62,092 nt of DNA from the NCBI GenBank assembly GCA_030748635.1, contig JASMLP010000104.1, positions 1-62,092 of the forward strand, in the 5' to 3' direction. Positions 36,551-46,109 of this stretch are shown piece after piece. Made by a program: the position numbers and the translations under genes. This DNA comes from Planctomycetota bacterium (GTDB taxonomy: Bacteria; Planctomycetota; JACQVV01; JASMLP01). Each line of letters starts with the position of its first letter. The first letter of the stretch is position 1. The notes under the pieces were generated by a model, which saw nothing but the letters and a program-made list of their open reading frames with translations, did not search any database and had not been told where the DNA came from.

Positions 36551-37611
36551 CGACTGGACCTCCGGGGGGGGCTGGAAACTCCTTCTAAAAGACTCTCGTG
36601 CCACAAATCGAACACTTCACGCGTGGTTTTTCGGGGCACGTAGCCGAACTCTTTCTTCAGGCGGCGATTCGCGAGGACCGGGCGATGTCGCAGGAAGAGG
36701 ACCTGTTCGGGTCCGTACCGAGTGAGGCCCAGTCGGCGCAAGATCGCCAGCGCCGCTCGGACCAAGGACGTGGGAAGGGGGAGGTAGGGTTTGGCCGTCC
36801 GCTGGGCGATCTCAGCCAGAGTCATCGTGCCGTCACCGGAGAGGTTGTAGATCCCGGCGCGATCGCTGTCGACTCCCGCGAGGATGCACGCCACAACGTC
36901 CTCATCCCAGATGAAGACGAAGGGGGTGGGGACGTGGCGGAGTCCGAGGATCACGGGTTTTTCGAAGATCGCGGTGATCTGGTTGGAGACCTTTCGACCG
37001 AGTACGGTGCCCGGACGAAAGACGAGTTGGGAGAGTTGAGGGGTCTTCTCCCGGTACGCCTGAAGCATCTCTTCCACGAGACGTTTGTGATGGGCGTAGG
37101 CGAAGATCTCATTCCCTCGGATCGGGCTCTCGTGTTCGTCAAGCCATGTGTCGTTGTCGGCGTGGTAGCCGTAGGCGGCGCCGCTGGAGAGGACGATGAT
37201 CTTGTCGACTCCCGTGGCGACACACGCCTCGAGTACGTTGCGGGTGCCTTCGACATCGACGGAGTACTGGTCTTGTCTACTGAGTCCGGGAGGCGCGGTG
37301 ACGATCGAGGCCAAGTGCACGACCGTTTCGATCGCGTGGGTTCGGAGGAGGTGGGCCAGATCCGGGGAACGAATGTCGGCGGTCTCCCAGATCACGTTTT
37401 CGTGAGGGTTGGGGACCTGGGAAGGGCGGACGTCCATCGCGACCACCGTTTCCGGTCGATCGGTTTCTCGGTTGCGACCCTTCGCGAGGGCCTCGACCAC
37501 CCGACTCCCGATGTAGCCCGCCGCGCCGGTCACCAGGACGGTTCCCGATCGACGGGGCTTGGGCGCGGGGGGATTGTCTACGTTCAGGTTCTTGCCGTTG
37601 CTCTGGATCAT
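36547..37611 (-). CDS. NAD-dependent epimerase/dehydratase (extended SDR)
   Basis: This 354-residue protein has the nucleotide-binding motif GAAGYIGSRVVEAL (about residue 29) and the catalytic Ser/Tyr-x-x-x-Lys (SSGAAYGY, then FAYAHHKRLVEEM). The C-terminal region LPTSLVRAALAILRRLGLTRYG resembles the 'complex I intermediate/isomerase-like' extended SDRs that act on lipids or sugars. Family members epimerise or dehydrate nucleotide sugars, or reduce hydrophobic substrates. It sits 12 bases after the TPP enzyme gene and overlaps the SDR gene, so all three are probably one operon under the divergent TetR regulator. Confidence 0.88.
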   Translation of the reverse strand: MIQSNGKNLNVDNPPAPKPRRSGTVLVTGAAGYIGSRVVEALAKGRNRETDRPETVVAMDVRPSQVPNPHENVIWETADIRSPDLAHLLRTHAIETVVHLASIVTAPPGLSRQDQYSVDVEGTRNVLEACVATGVDKIIVLSSGAAYGYHADNDTWLDEHESPIRGNEIFAYAHHKRLVEEMLQAYREKTPQLSQLVFRPGTVLGRKVSNQITAIFEKPVILGLRHVPTPFVFIWDEDVVACILAGVDSDRAGIYNLSGDGTMTLAEIAQRTAKPYLPLPTSLVRAALAILRRLGLTRYGPEQVLFLRHRPVLANRRLKKEFGYVPRKTTREVFDLWHESLLEGVSSPPRRSSR

Positions 37612-37623
37612 GACGAGTCCGGT

Positions 37624-39402
37624 CTATCCTCTGGGTTCCTGGTGCATATCCTTGAAATCCTTCAGCGCGGGGGCCCACATGTGTTTGACCGGGTCCACCT
37701 CGACGTGGATGACCGAGCAGATGCCGGTGGCTTTGGAACGTTCCACCGCTTCCGCGAACTTTTTGGGATCGTCGACCCGTTCACCGTGCGCTCCCATGGC
37801 GCGAGCGAGATCGTCGAACCGGGTTTCGCAAAAGTCGGTATTGATCGATTCCTCGGGACTCAACGACTTGCGCATCAGGGTCTTGACCGGCTTCAGGGCG
37901 AAGTGCTGATTGATTTTCACCATGCCCCACTGTCGGTCGCAGAGAACGATGAAGATCACCGGTAGATTCGCCCGTACCGCGGTCTCGATCTCTTGCATGT
38001 GCATCCCCATCGCTCCATCGCCGGTGATGCAGTAGACCCGGCGATCGGGATGGGCCGCTTGCGCGCCGAGAGCCTGAGCCGTTCCGGCGCCGAGCATCCC
38101 CATCTTGGCCGTCCCCAACAGGGTGTTGGGGGTGTGAACGACGTGGAAGAAGTTGGTCCAGACGGCTGAATTTCCACCGTCGGCGACCACGATGTCTTCC
38201 TCCGAGAAGAGAGAGCGACATTCGGCGGGTACATGAGCGGAGTTCATGGGGCGGGAGAGATCTTCCAGATGCTTGTCCAGCTTCGAACGTCGGGCGGCCA
38301 TACCCTTTCGGATCCGATCGATACGCAACATCCGGTGGTCGAGATCCATCTGGGAGCGCCGTTCTTGGAGAGCCGGGATCAAGGCTTGCAGGAAGGCCTT
38401 CACATCCGCTTGCACCGCGAGGTCGACGGCCTTGATATTTCCCAGGAAGTCGGTGTCGATATCGACCTGGATCATTCGTTGAGTCTTCGCGTCACCCCAG
38501 TAGGGAGGCTTGCCCCACCAGTCGGTTTCGCCGATTCGCGAGCCCAGGGTCAGGACGACATCGGCTTCTCGGCGGGCCTGGTTCACCGAATCGAGAAAGA
38601 TCATGGGGACTGCCTGACGCATGCGTTCATCGACGACGGAACGCGCCGCCCAGCTAGTCGTGATGGGCGCTTCGAGAAGTTCCGCGACTTCACGAAGTTC
38701 CTCGAAAGCGCCGGCGTGAATCACCCCGGAGCCGGCGTGGATGACCGGCGTCCTCGCCTCGGTGAGCAGGGTCGCCGCCTCCTCGATCTGGCCGGGGCCT
38801 GGGGTTAGCGGTTCCATCGGGCGATAACGATCCGGAGCGCGAAACCAACTGGGATCCGTTTCTACCTTGCCGTTGAGGACGCTTTCGGGCACGTCCACGT
38901 GGACGATTCCCGGTCGACCGGTGAAGGCGACGCGCATCGCGCGCCGTACGATCTCCGCCAGTCGATCGACCGAAGGAACCGCGCAACTCCACTTGGTCAT
39001 CGGTCGGGTCACTTCGACCTGGGGGAAGGACTGGTAGGCGCCTCCTCGGTCCGGGTAGACGATACCCTCGCGGCGACAACTCGTGAGGAGCAGGACCCGA
39101 TTGCCCTCGGCGTTTTCGACCGCGACTCCGGGGAGGATGTTGGCGACGCCGGGACCGTTGGAGGCCATACATACGCCGAGTTTCCCGGTGGTCCGGGCGT
39201 ACGCGCCGGCCATGTGGGCGGCGCAGGTTTCGTGGCGGGGGCTGATCAGCCGGATTCCGTGGGTTTCGAAGGTGGAATAGAGGCCGAAATAGGTGCCGTC
39301 GATGATGCCGAAGACGGTGTCGACGTTCTCGGCGGCGAGCATTCGGCTGATCACTTCGCCCCCTTTCATCTGGAGATTTTTCTTGAGGAGTGCGAGAGCC
39401 AT
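37624..39402 (-). CDS. Thiamine pyrophosphate-dependent enzyme, acetolactate synthase-like
   Basis: This 592-residue protein starts at 39402 (MALALLKKNLQMKGGEV), eight bases after AGGA; upstream in-frame sequence crosses the operator region and is not used. The three TPP-enzyme domains are present. The N-terminal PYR domain has the catalytic Glu in PRHETCAAHMAGAYAR. The C-terminal PP domain has the GDG motif (CITGDGAMGMHMQEIETA) with its downstream partner (LCDRQWGMVKINQ). The family includes acetolactate synthase, oxalyl-CoA decarboxylase, 2-hydroxyacyl-CoA lyase and sulfoacetaldehyde acetyltransferase, and I cannot choose between them. No small acetolactate synthase subunit is adjacent, and the neighbours are SDRs and a TSUP exporter. 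Confidence 0.9.
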   Translation of the reverse strand: MALALLKKNLQMKGGEVISRMLAAENVDTVFGIIDGTYFGLYSTFETHGIRLISPRHETCAAHMAGAYARTTGKLGVCMASNGPGVANILPGVAVENAEGNRVLLLTSCRREGIVYPDRGGAYQSFPQVEVTRPMTKWSCAVPSVDRLAEIVRRAMRVAFTGRPGIVHVDVPESVLNGKVETDPSWFRAPDRYRPMEPLTPGPGQIEEAATLLTEARTPVIHAGSGVIHAGAFEELREVAELLEAPITTSWAARSVVDERMRQAVPMIFLDSVNQARREADVVLTLGSRIGETDWWGKPPYWGDAKTQRMIQVDIDTDFLGNIKAVDLAVQADVKAFLQALIPALQERRSQMDLDHRMLRIDRIRKGMAARRSKLDKHLEDLSRPMNSAHVPAECRSLFSEEDIVVADGGNSAVWTNFFHVVHTPNTLLGTAKMGMLGAGTAQALGAQAAHPDRRVYCITGDGAMGMHMQEIETAVRANLPVIFIVLCDRQWGMVKINQHFALKPVKTLMRKSLSPEESINTDFCETRFDDLARAMGAHGERVDDPKKFAEAVERSKATGICSVIHVEVDPVKHMWAPALKDFKDMHQEPRG

Positions 39403-39431
39403 GGGTCGTTTCCTGTCTGAATTAGGGGGTG

Positions 39432-39456
39432 AAAACCCGGCATTACCGGGCTTTTT
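39432..39456. promoter_or_regulatory. Leader hairpin between the TPP enzyme gene and tetR
   Basis: CCCGG (39436-39440) pairs with CCGGG (39446-39450) around a five-base loop, flanked by A-rich and T-rich tracts on both sides, so it looks like a terminator on either strand. On the minus strand it lies in the 5' leader of the TPP enzyme, about 30 bases before its start, where it could act as an attenuator or roadblock. The stem is short and the role is not shown. Confidence 0.4.
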
Positions 39457-39486
39457 GCTTTTACGAGTTGAGGCACGGTAGCAATA

Positions 39487-39504
39487 TTTGACCGATCGGT
39501 CAAA
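39487..39504. promoter_or_regulatory. TetR-type operator palindrome
   Basis: This is a perfect 18-base palindrome, TTTGACCGATCGGTCAAA, between the divergent TPP enzyme gene and tetR gene. The core ACCGATCGGT is typical of operators bound by TetR/AcrR-family dimers. Its place 42 bases before the tetR ATG lets one dimer control both directions (inference). Confidence 0.8.
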
Positions 39505-39545
39505 CCGATTGATAAAATTTCTGGTTCCGGGTACTTTGGCGGGTG

Positions 39546-40190
39546 ATGAGAGTTCCACCCGAAGAGAGAAGTGCCACCGCCGCCCGCATCCTTCAGGCCG
39601 CCGACGAATTGATCGCCGAGGTGAGCTACGAGGGGGTGAGTATGCGCGATGTGGCCGAGGCCGCGGGCGTGAAGAAGGCGCTCGTCTTCTACTATTTCAA
39701 CAGCAAGGCCGAACTCTTCGATCGCGTGATCGAACGCTACTACGCCGCGCACCTCGGGGCTCTTTCGAGTTCCATCGAGGGCTCGGGTTCGGTGCGGGAT
39801 CGACTCCATCGAGTGATCGACGCTTACCTCGATTTCATCGAGGCGAACCGACGGTATCCCCGTCTGATCCAGCAGCAGGTGGCCGGCGGAAATGTCCATC
39901 TCGATCTGATCCGCCGGAATCTCGAGCCTCTCTTCGAATGGGTTCAAGCCACCTTCTCCGAGGTGGCTCCGAGCCACGGTCCCCTGGCGGCTCGCCACTT
40001 TTTCGTGACCTTTTCGGGGATCGTGATCAATTACTACACCTACGCGGTGGTTCTCGGTCCGCTCTGGTCCGAAGATCCTCTTTGTCCGAGCGCTCTGACC
40101 GATCGTCGATCCCACGTCCACTGGATGGCGGATCTGGTTCTCGACGGACTCGAGCGCGAGAGAACCGAGGATTCCGACCGCTCGCGGTGA
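39546..40190 (+). CDS. TetR/AcrR-family transcriptional regulator
   Basis: In this 214-residue protein the N-terminal helix-turn-helix reads VSMRDVAEAAGVKKALVFYY followed by FNSKAELFDRVIERYY, a standard TetR DNA-binding domain (about 15-65). The rest is a helical ligand-binding and dimer domain with HFFVTFSGIVINYYTYAVV. The start is ATG at 39546 or the GTG just before it. A perfect palindrome lies 42 bases upstream, between this gene and the divergent TPP enzyme operon, so it probably represses itself and that operon until an inducer binds. The inducer is unknown; related regulators often sense acyl-CoAs or hydrophobic compounds. Confidence 0.92.
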   Translation: MRVPPEERSATAARILQAADELIAEVSYEGVSMRDVAEAAGVKKALVFYYFNSKAELFDRVIERYYAAHLGALSSSIEGSGSVRDRLHRVIDAYLDFIEANRRYPRLIQQQVAGGNVHLDLIRRNLEPLFEWVQATFSEVAPSHGPLAARHFFVTFSGIVINYYTYAVVLGPLWSEDPLCPSALTDRRSHVHWMADLVLDGLERERTEDSDRSR

Positions 40191-40218
40191 TCCATTCGTC
40201 GGGTCTTCCTCGATTTTT

Positions 40219-40248
40219 CGTTTTTGGAGTAATCGTGTTCCGAAAACG
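40219..40248. terminator. Possible terminator hairpin between convergent genes
   Basis: CGTTTTTGGA (40219-40228) and TCCGAAAACG (40239-40248) form a 10-bp stem with one G-T pair and a 10-base loop, between the tetR stop and the stop of the M24 peptidase gene. No clear T-run follows on either strand, so termination is only suggested. Confidence 0.35.
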
Positions 40249-40269
40249 CGTGGCGCAGATCCGGATCGA

Positions 40270-41598
<1,329 letters not shown>

Positions 41599-41622
41599 GA
41601 GAACTTTCCAGGAGAGGGATTC

Positions 41623-43185
41623 TTATCGGTCGGGTCGACGCAAGCGACGGAGCAGATCGGTCCATTCGGGATTTCGCGTTCCGGCCGCCAGGCCGAGGTA
41701 GAGAAGGATAGCGGACGGGATACCGATCGCGACGGTGGGAAGGGGGGGCCATCCGAATTGACGCAGGGCGGCGGCGGGAATCAGGGAGATCAAGGTGAGT
41801 CCGACCGTACGAAGGCCGGAACTCGGGAGGGTCGAGGCCCAGAGAGGGCCGAGAGTTTTCTTCGATCCGCGAACGAGCAACGCCAGGTTGACCAGGGCCG
41901 CGGCGGCGGTGGCCAGCGCCAGACCGGGGGCTCCCATCGGCCGGGCGAGGAGTAGATTGCCGGTGAGCCCTATCACGACGGCCACAATGCCCGCTCGTAC
42001 CGGAGTCCGGGTATCGCCCTGAGCGTGGTAGGTTTTGGTGAGGATCGAGATCGAGGCCAGAAACGGCAGGGCCAGGCAGTAGAAGAGCAGGACTTGCCCG
42101 GTTCGGTCCGAGGCCGCGCTGGAAAAGGCGCCGCGTTCGAAAAAAAGTGAGCAAACGGGAGTGCCTAACAGGGCGAGGCCGGCCGCGGCCGGAAGGGTTA
42201 AAAAGAGGACGAGCCGGAGCGCTTCGCGGGTCAAGCTGGCGACGCTCTCCCGATCCCCCTCCGCGGCCTGGCGTGAGAGGGAGGGGAAGATCGCGGTGGC
42301 GACCGCGAGAGCGATCAGAGCTAGCGGAAACTGTACGAGGCGGTTGGCGAGGTAGAGGACGGTGATGGCGCCTTCTTCGGGGACCAGCCACCACGCGATG
42401 AGTCGGTCGGCGAAGACGTTGAGTTGGAAGATGGCCAGGCCGAAGACCACCGGGATCATGGTCTTCCGGATGCGGGCCACACCGGGTTCCGACCACGCGT
42501 AGCGGGGGCGGGGAGGGCCGATCTGGCGGAGGACCGAAGGGACTTGCAAGCCGACCTGGCAAAGTCCGCCGACCAGGACCGCCGCTGCGAGTCCGTGAAT
42601 GGCTCGGTACGCTCCCCCGGACTCGAGGAGTGGGGGGACGAGAAAGGCGAGAGCCAGAAGCCAGCTGAGGTTGAAGACGACCGGAGGAAGCGCCGGGACG
42701 AGGAAGCGGTCGTGACTGTTGAGGATCGAGCCGAGGAAGGCGGCAAAACACACCAGGAACAGGTAGGGCGCCATGATGGCCGAGAGGCGCAGCGCGAGTC
42801 GGGTCTCCTCTCCTGGAGATCCGTACTGAATTCCCAGGAGACAGATCCCCACGCCGACCAGGACCAGCAATACCAACACGGTGGCCAGAAGAGTGCCAAC
42901 GGTTCGGGCCAGGCGGCTGGCGGGCTCCCGTCCTTCTCGGCTCAACGTCGCCGAATAGACCGGGACGAAGGCCGAAGCGAGAGCTCCCTCGCCGAAAATC
43001 TTTCGCAGCAGGTTAGGCAGGGTAAAGGCGAGCAGGAAGGCGTCCAGAATCACTCCCGAGCCGAAGGCCGCGGCCATGCCGACATCCCGGAGCAGACCGA
43101 GGATCCGGCTGACCAGGGTCAGGCCGCTCACGGTCCCGGCCCAGCGGATGTAGCTAGGTGCCCTGGGAGTCTCTTCGCGCGTCAT
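41623..43185 (-). CDS. murJ: Lipid II flippase MurJ
   Basis: This 520-residue inner-membrane protein of the MOP superfamily has about 14 helices. It opens with VSRILGLLRDVGMAAAFGSG and FLLAFTLPNLLRKIFGEGAL, the MurJ signature, followed by ASAFVPVYS. MurJ flips the lipid-linked peptidoglycan precursor to the periplasm, so its presence implies a peptidoglycan wall. An Arg-rich motif (FADRLIAWWLVPEEGAITVL) near residue 260 is typical of the central cavity. It is followed on the same strand by the secreted M24 peptidase gene and is divergent from the thioesterase gene. Confidence 0.95.
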   Translation of the reverse strand: MTREETPRAPSYIRWAGTVSGLTLVSRILGLLRDVGMAAAFGSGVILDAFLLAFTLPNLLRKIFGEGALASAFVPVYSATLSREGREPASRLARTVGTLLATVLVLLVLVGVGICLLGIQYGSPGEETRLALRLSAIMAPYLFLVCFAAFLGSILNSHDRFLVPALPPVVFNLSWLLALAFLVPPLLESGGAYRAIHGLAAAVLVGGLCQVGLQVPSVLRQIGPPRPRYAWSEPGVARIRKTMIPVVFGLAIFQLNVFADRLIAWWLVPEEGAITVLYLANRLVQFPLALIALAVATAIFPSLSRQAAEGDRESVASLTREALRLVLFLTLPAAAGLALLGTPVCSLFFERGAFSSAASDRTGQVLLFYCLALPFLASISILTKTYHAQGDTRTPVRAGIVAVVIGLTGNLLLARPMGAPGLALATAAAALVNLALLVRGSKKTLGPLWASTLPSSGLRTVGLTLISLIPAAALRQFGWPPLPTVAIGIPSAILLYLGLAAGTRNPEWTDLLRRLRRPDR

Positions 43186-43275
43186 GAATCCTGGATTTTG
43201 TCGTGCGGGGGGGATGAGGTCCAGACCCTTGTTCGGGGAGGGGGGTGGGAGCCGGGAATTCCATCGGGCTACTCG

Positions 43276-43304
43276 GTGACATGCGCCATCGATATGAGTA
43301 TCCT
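43276..43304 (+). promoter_or_regulatory. Sigma-70-type promoter before the thioesterase
   Basis: GTGACA (43276-43281) and TATCCT (43299-43304) are separated by 17 bases. The expected transcription start is about 43311, giving a leader of about 74 bases to the ATG at 43385, which has AGGAGG just before it. The -10 element is a partial match. Confidence 0.45.
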
Positions 43305-43384
43305 CTTCCGGGTCTTGGATGGTGGGGACTCAGGAGTCCAGATCGCACGAAACGGTCGAGAAAACAGGATCAGGAGGAGTGAAC

Positions 43385-43828
43385 ATGGAGCGGATCGAAG
43401 GTCTCGAAGAGTATCCGGTGATCCTGGATCATCCCATCAGTTGGGGAGATATGGATGCGTTTGCCCATGTGAATAACACGGTCTATTTTCGTCACTTCGA
43501 GAACGCTCGGATCGCTTATTTCGAGGCGCTCGGACTCACGGACTACATGAAAGAGACCGGAGTCGGGCCGATCCTGGCGTCGACCCGTTGCCGCTTCCGG
43601 ATCCCGCTAACCTATCCGGATCGGGTCTGGATCGGGGGGCGGGTGACCGATCTCGAAGAGGATCGATTCACGATGCTTTATCGGGTGGTGAGTCAGCAAC
43701 ACGGCAAGGTCGCAGCGGAGGGCGAGGGCAAGATCGTGATCTACGATTACCGGGCCGGGGCCAAGGCTCCGGTTCCCGATTCGATCCGGGAAGCGATCGG
43801 GCGTCTCGAGGGGAACCGCGGGGAGTGA
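43385..43828 (+). CDS. Acyl-CoA thioesterase, 4-hydroxybenzoyl-CoA type (hotdog fold)
   Basis: This 147-residue protein has its ATG at 43385, seven bases after AGGAGG. The hotdog-fold motif WGDMDAFAHVNNTVYFRHFE contains the catalytic Asp and the HVNN box of the YbgC/4HBT family, which hydrolyses acyl-CoA or acyl-ACP thioesters. The remaining strands (FRIPLTYPDRVWIGGRV, EGEGKIVIYDY) fit a full single domain. It is followed 37 bases later by the broken MATE gene. Confidence 0.9.
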   Translation: MERIEGLEEYPVILDHPISWGDMDAFAHVNNTVYFRHFENARIAYFEALGLTDYMKETGVGPILASTRCRFRIPLTYPDRVWIGGRVTDLEEDRFTMLYRVVSQQHGKVAAEGEGKIVIYDYRAGAKAPVPDSIREAIGRLEGNRGE

Positions 43829-43865
43829 ATCCGACGGTGCGGAGGTTCTGGAAGGTTGGAAGCCC

Positions 43866-45194
43866 GTGAGTACTTCGGTCCGGCGTGAGGTCTTTGCCCT
43901 TGCCTGGCCGGCTCTCCTTCATTCGCTTTTACATACTCTCGTCTTCATCGTCGACCGGGCGATGCTGGGTCACTACTGAACGGTAGAGATTTCGAGTTTC
44001 CAGGTGGCGGGACCTCTGGTCTGGTCGAGTTCCATGATCTTCGGCAGTTTTGTCGTCGGGACGATCGCGGTGGTGGCTCGTTCCTGGGGAGAGGGAGACC
44101 GGGCTCGGGCCGAGAAAACCGTGGCTGTTTCTCTCTCCATGGCTGCGGTTCTGGGAAGTGTTCTGGGGGGATTGCTGGCGCTGGGAGCCCCTTTCGCGGT
44201 AGGCCTTTTTGGTCTGCCGGCGCAGGCTGCTGGAGCGGCGATTACGTACCTTCGGGTGGTGGCCTCCTTCTTCCCGTTTCTTTTCGTCGCCTATACCGGG
44301 GTCGCCGTCTTACGGTCTTCAGGAGATACTCGAACGCCGCTGTTGTTGGCGATCGTGGCGAATGTGGTCAATATCCTGGGGAATTACGGACTGATTTTCG
44401 GGCGCTGGGGTCTTCCCGAGTGGGGGATTTACGGGGCGGGTCTCGCTTCAGGAGTCGCGCACGCGATCGAGGCGTCGCTTCTTCTGGTCGTTCTGGTACG
44501 AGGACGACGGGGACTGCGGTTGATCCCATCGCGGTTTTTCCAGGGTCCGCCGGTCTTGCGTTCGATTCTTCGGATCTCTTTTCCTTCGTTCGTGGAGCGG
44601 GTGTTTTTTCACGCCGGGTTTCTGATCTTTGCTGGCATGGTCACTCGGTTAGGAGAACTTGCCTCGGCGGCCAATCAAGCGTGCATCGCGCTGGAAAGTT
44701 TCAGTTTCATACCCGCGGGGGCGTTCGGGATCGCGGGAGCGACGATCATCGGGCAGAAACTGGGAGCTCGACTGCCGGACCAGGCTCGAATCGGAGGCGC
44801 CTGGGCGGTGTGGATGTCGGTCGGTTTCCTCTCTTTCATGGGGTTGCTCTATCTGACGATCCCCGGATCGCTGGTGGCGTTATTTTCCCGCGATCCGCAG
44901 GTACTCGCGCTTGCGGTGCCTTGCTTGATGATCGCTGCTTTGGCCCAGCCGACGATGGCGGTCGGGATCTCGCTATCCGAGGGGCTCAAGGGAGCGGGGG
45001 ATACTCGCAGTCCCCTGATCATCACGCTGATCGGAATCTGGGGCGTTCGGCTGGGGGCGAGCTGGTTGCTGGCGTACCGACTGGGGCTTGGGCTTCCCGG
45101 GATCTGGTTGGCCACTGCGCTGGACTGGGCGGTCCGGGCCACCCTGCTGCTGGTCGTATTCCGGCGTGGACACTGGGTCCGGATCAAGGTGTGA
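43866..45194 (+). pseudogene. MATE-family transporter gene interrupted by an in-frame TGA
   Basis: From GTG at 43866 the frame encodes a normal MATE N-terminus (FALAWPALLHSLLHTLVFIV then DRAMLGHY) and then meets TGA at 43977-43979. The same frame continues at once with TVEISSFQVAGPLVW and runs 405 codons to 45194 through all the remaining helices, for example GVAVLRSSGDTRTPLLLAI and SLSEGLKGAGDTRSPL in the two halves. TCA-to-TGA is one substitution. TGA is a normal stop for many genes here, so recoding is unlikely. A GTG at 44004 could restart translation but would miss the first helix. It is either a fresh pseudogene or a sequencing error. Confidence 0.8.
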
Positions 45195-45212
45195 TCCCGG
45201 CGCGCGGTCCTC

Positions 45213-46109
45213 TCAGTATCCAGATCCGCGAGAACGCTCCAGGCGTTCTCGGTTCGCCTCCTCTTCCTGTCTCAGGTGACGCTGAAAGGTGAGTGTGAGA
45301 AGGCGGGAAATGGTTTCGGCCAGGAGTCGGTCCTCGCGTCGAAGGGGCGCCGCTTGGGAGGAGAGCGACGATCCCAGGAGCAGCGATCCCAGCAAGGTTC
45401 GGTCCGGATTGATCGGAAAAAAGAAACCGAAATGGTCTCCGATTTTCTGTTCGTGAGGATCCACCGATCGGGAGAGGGCGGTCACGATCGGGTCGTCGGC
45501 GAGAATCCCTTCCTCGGGAATCATTTCTGGGGGGAGTCCGACTTCAAACGAAACTTCGAGGTCGGCGGTGTGTGGGTTGGAGAGAAGGAGCGCGGCGAAG
45601 TGCACCGAAGGGATCTGTTGGACCAGAATCGAGAGCAGTTCGGGAGCGGTTTGGGAGAGAGGGGAGGGTTGCGAGGCCAGGGTGCCGGCGCGAACGGTAG
45701 AAACGAAATAGCGGTTCATGGTCGAGAGTCGCCGAAAACACGACGAGAGCATCTGGCGATAGATCGCGGCTCCGGAGTCGGCGCAGGAGGAGAGTACCGT
45801 TTCGAATTCGGCGGCGGAAAGCGCCTTCAGGTGACAGTTCGCCGAGTGGCAGCGGGCGGTCGCTGATCGGGTCGCCTGTTCGAAGAGGGCCAGTTCACCG
45901 AGGATCTCGCCCGGTCCCAAAACCCCCAGGATCTGGCCTTCCCGGCTGATCGAGACCTCTCCCTCTTCGATGAGGAAAAGGGCGTCGGCTGGATCTCCCT
46001 CGGAGAAGACGGTCTCGCTCTCCTCGAAGTCTCTGGGGATGAGTTTCTCGAGCAGGACTTCGGTAATTTCAGGGTCGAGGCCCGAGAAGATCTTGCCTAT
46101 CTCGGCCAT
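45213..46109 (-). CDS. cNMP-binding/GAF-like regulatory protein
   Basis: In this 298-residue protein, residues about 1-120 form a cyclic-nucleotide-binding domain with the phosphate-binding cassette LGELALFEQATRSATA, keeping the Glu and Arg needed to bind cAMP or cGMP. Residues about 145-275 look like a GAF domain (ELLSILVQQIPSVHFAALLL). There is no helix-turn-helix, so it is not a CRP-type transcription factor. Its ATG follows the pilT stop directly, so the two are translationally close. A role in setting pilus retraction in response to a cyclic nucleotide is an inference from that pairing. Confidence 0.85.
   Translation of the reverse strand: MAEIGKIFSGLDPEITEVLLEKLIPRDFEESETVFSEGDPADALFLIEEGEVSISREGQILGVLGPGEILGELALFEQATRSATARCHSANCHLKALSAAEFETVLSSCADSGAAIYRQMLSSCFRRLSTMNRYFVSTVRAGTLASQPSPLSQTAPELLSILVQQIPSVHFAALLLSNPHTADLEVSFEVGLPPEMIPEEGILADDPIVTALSRSVDPHEQKIGDHFGFFFPINPDRTLLGSLLLGSSLSSQAAPLRREDRLLAETISRLLTLTFQRHLRQEEEANRERLERSRGSGY

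Noticed and set aside
43977..43979. TGA in the MATE gene as a recoded codon (Sec, Trp or Gly)
   Set aside because: TGA is used as a stop in many clear ATGA overlaps in this window, no SECIS-like hairpin was apparent after it, and MATE proteins are not selenoproteins.
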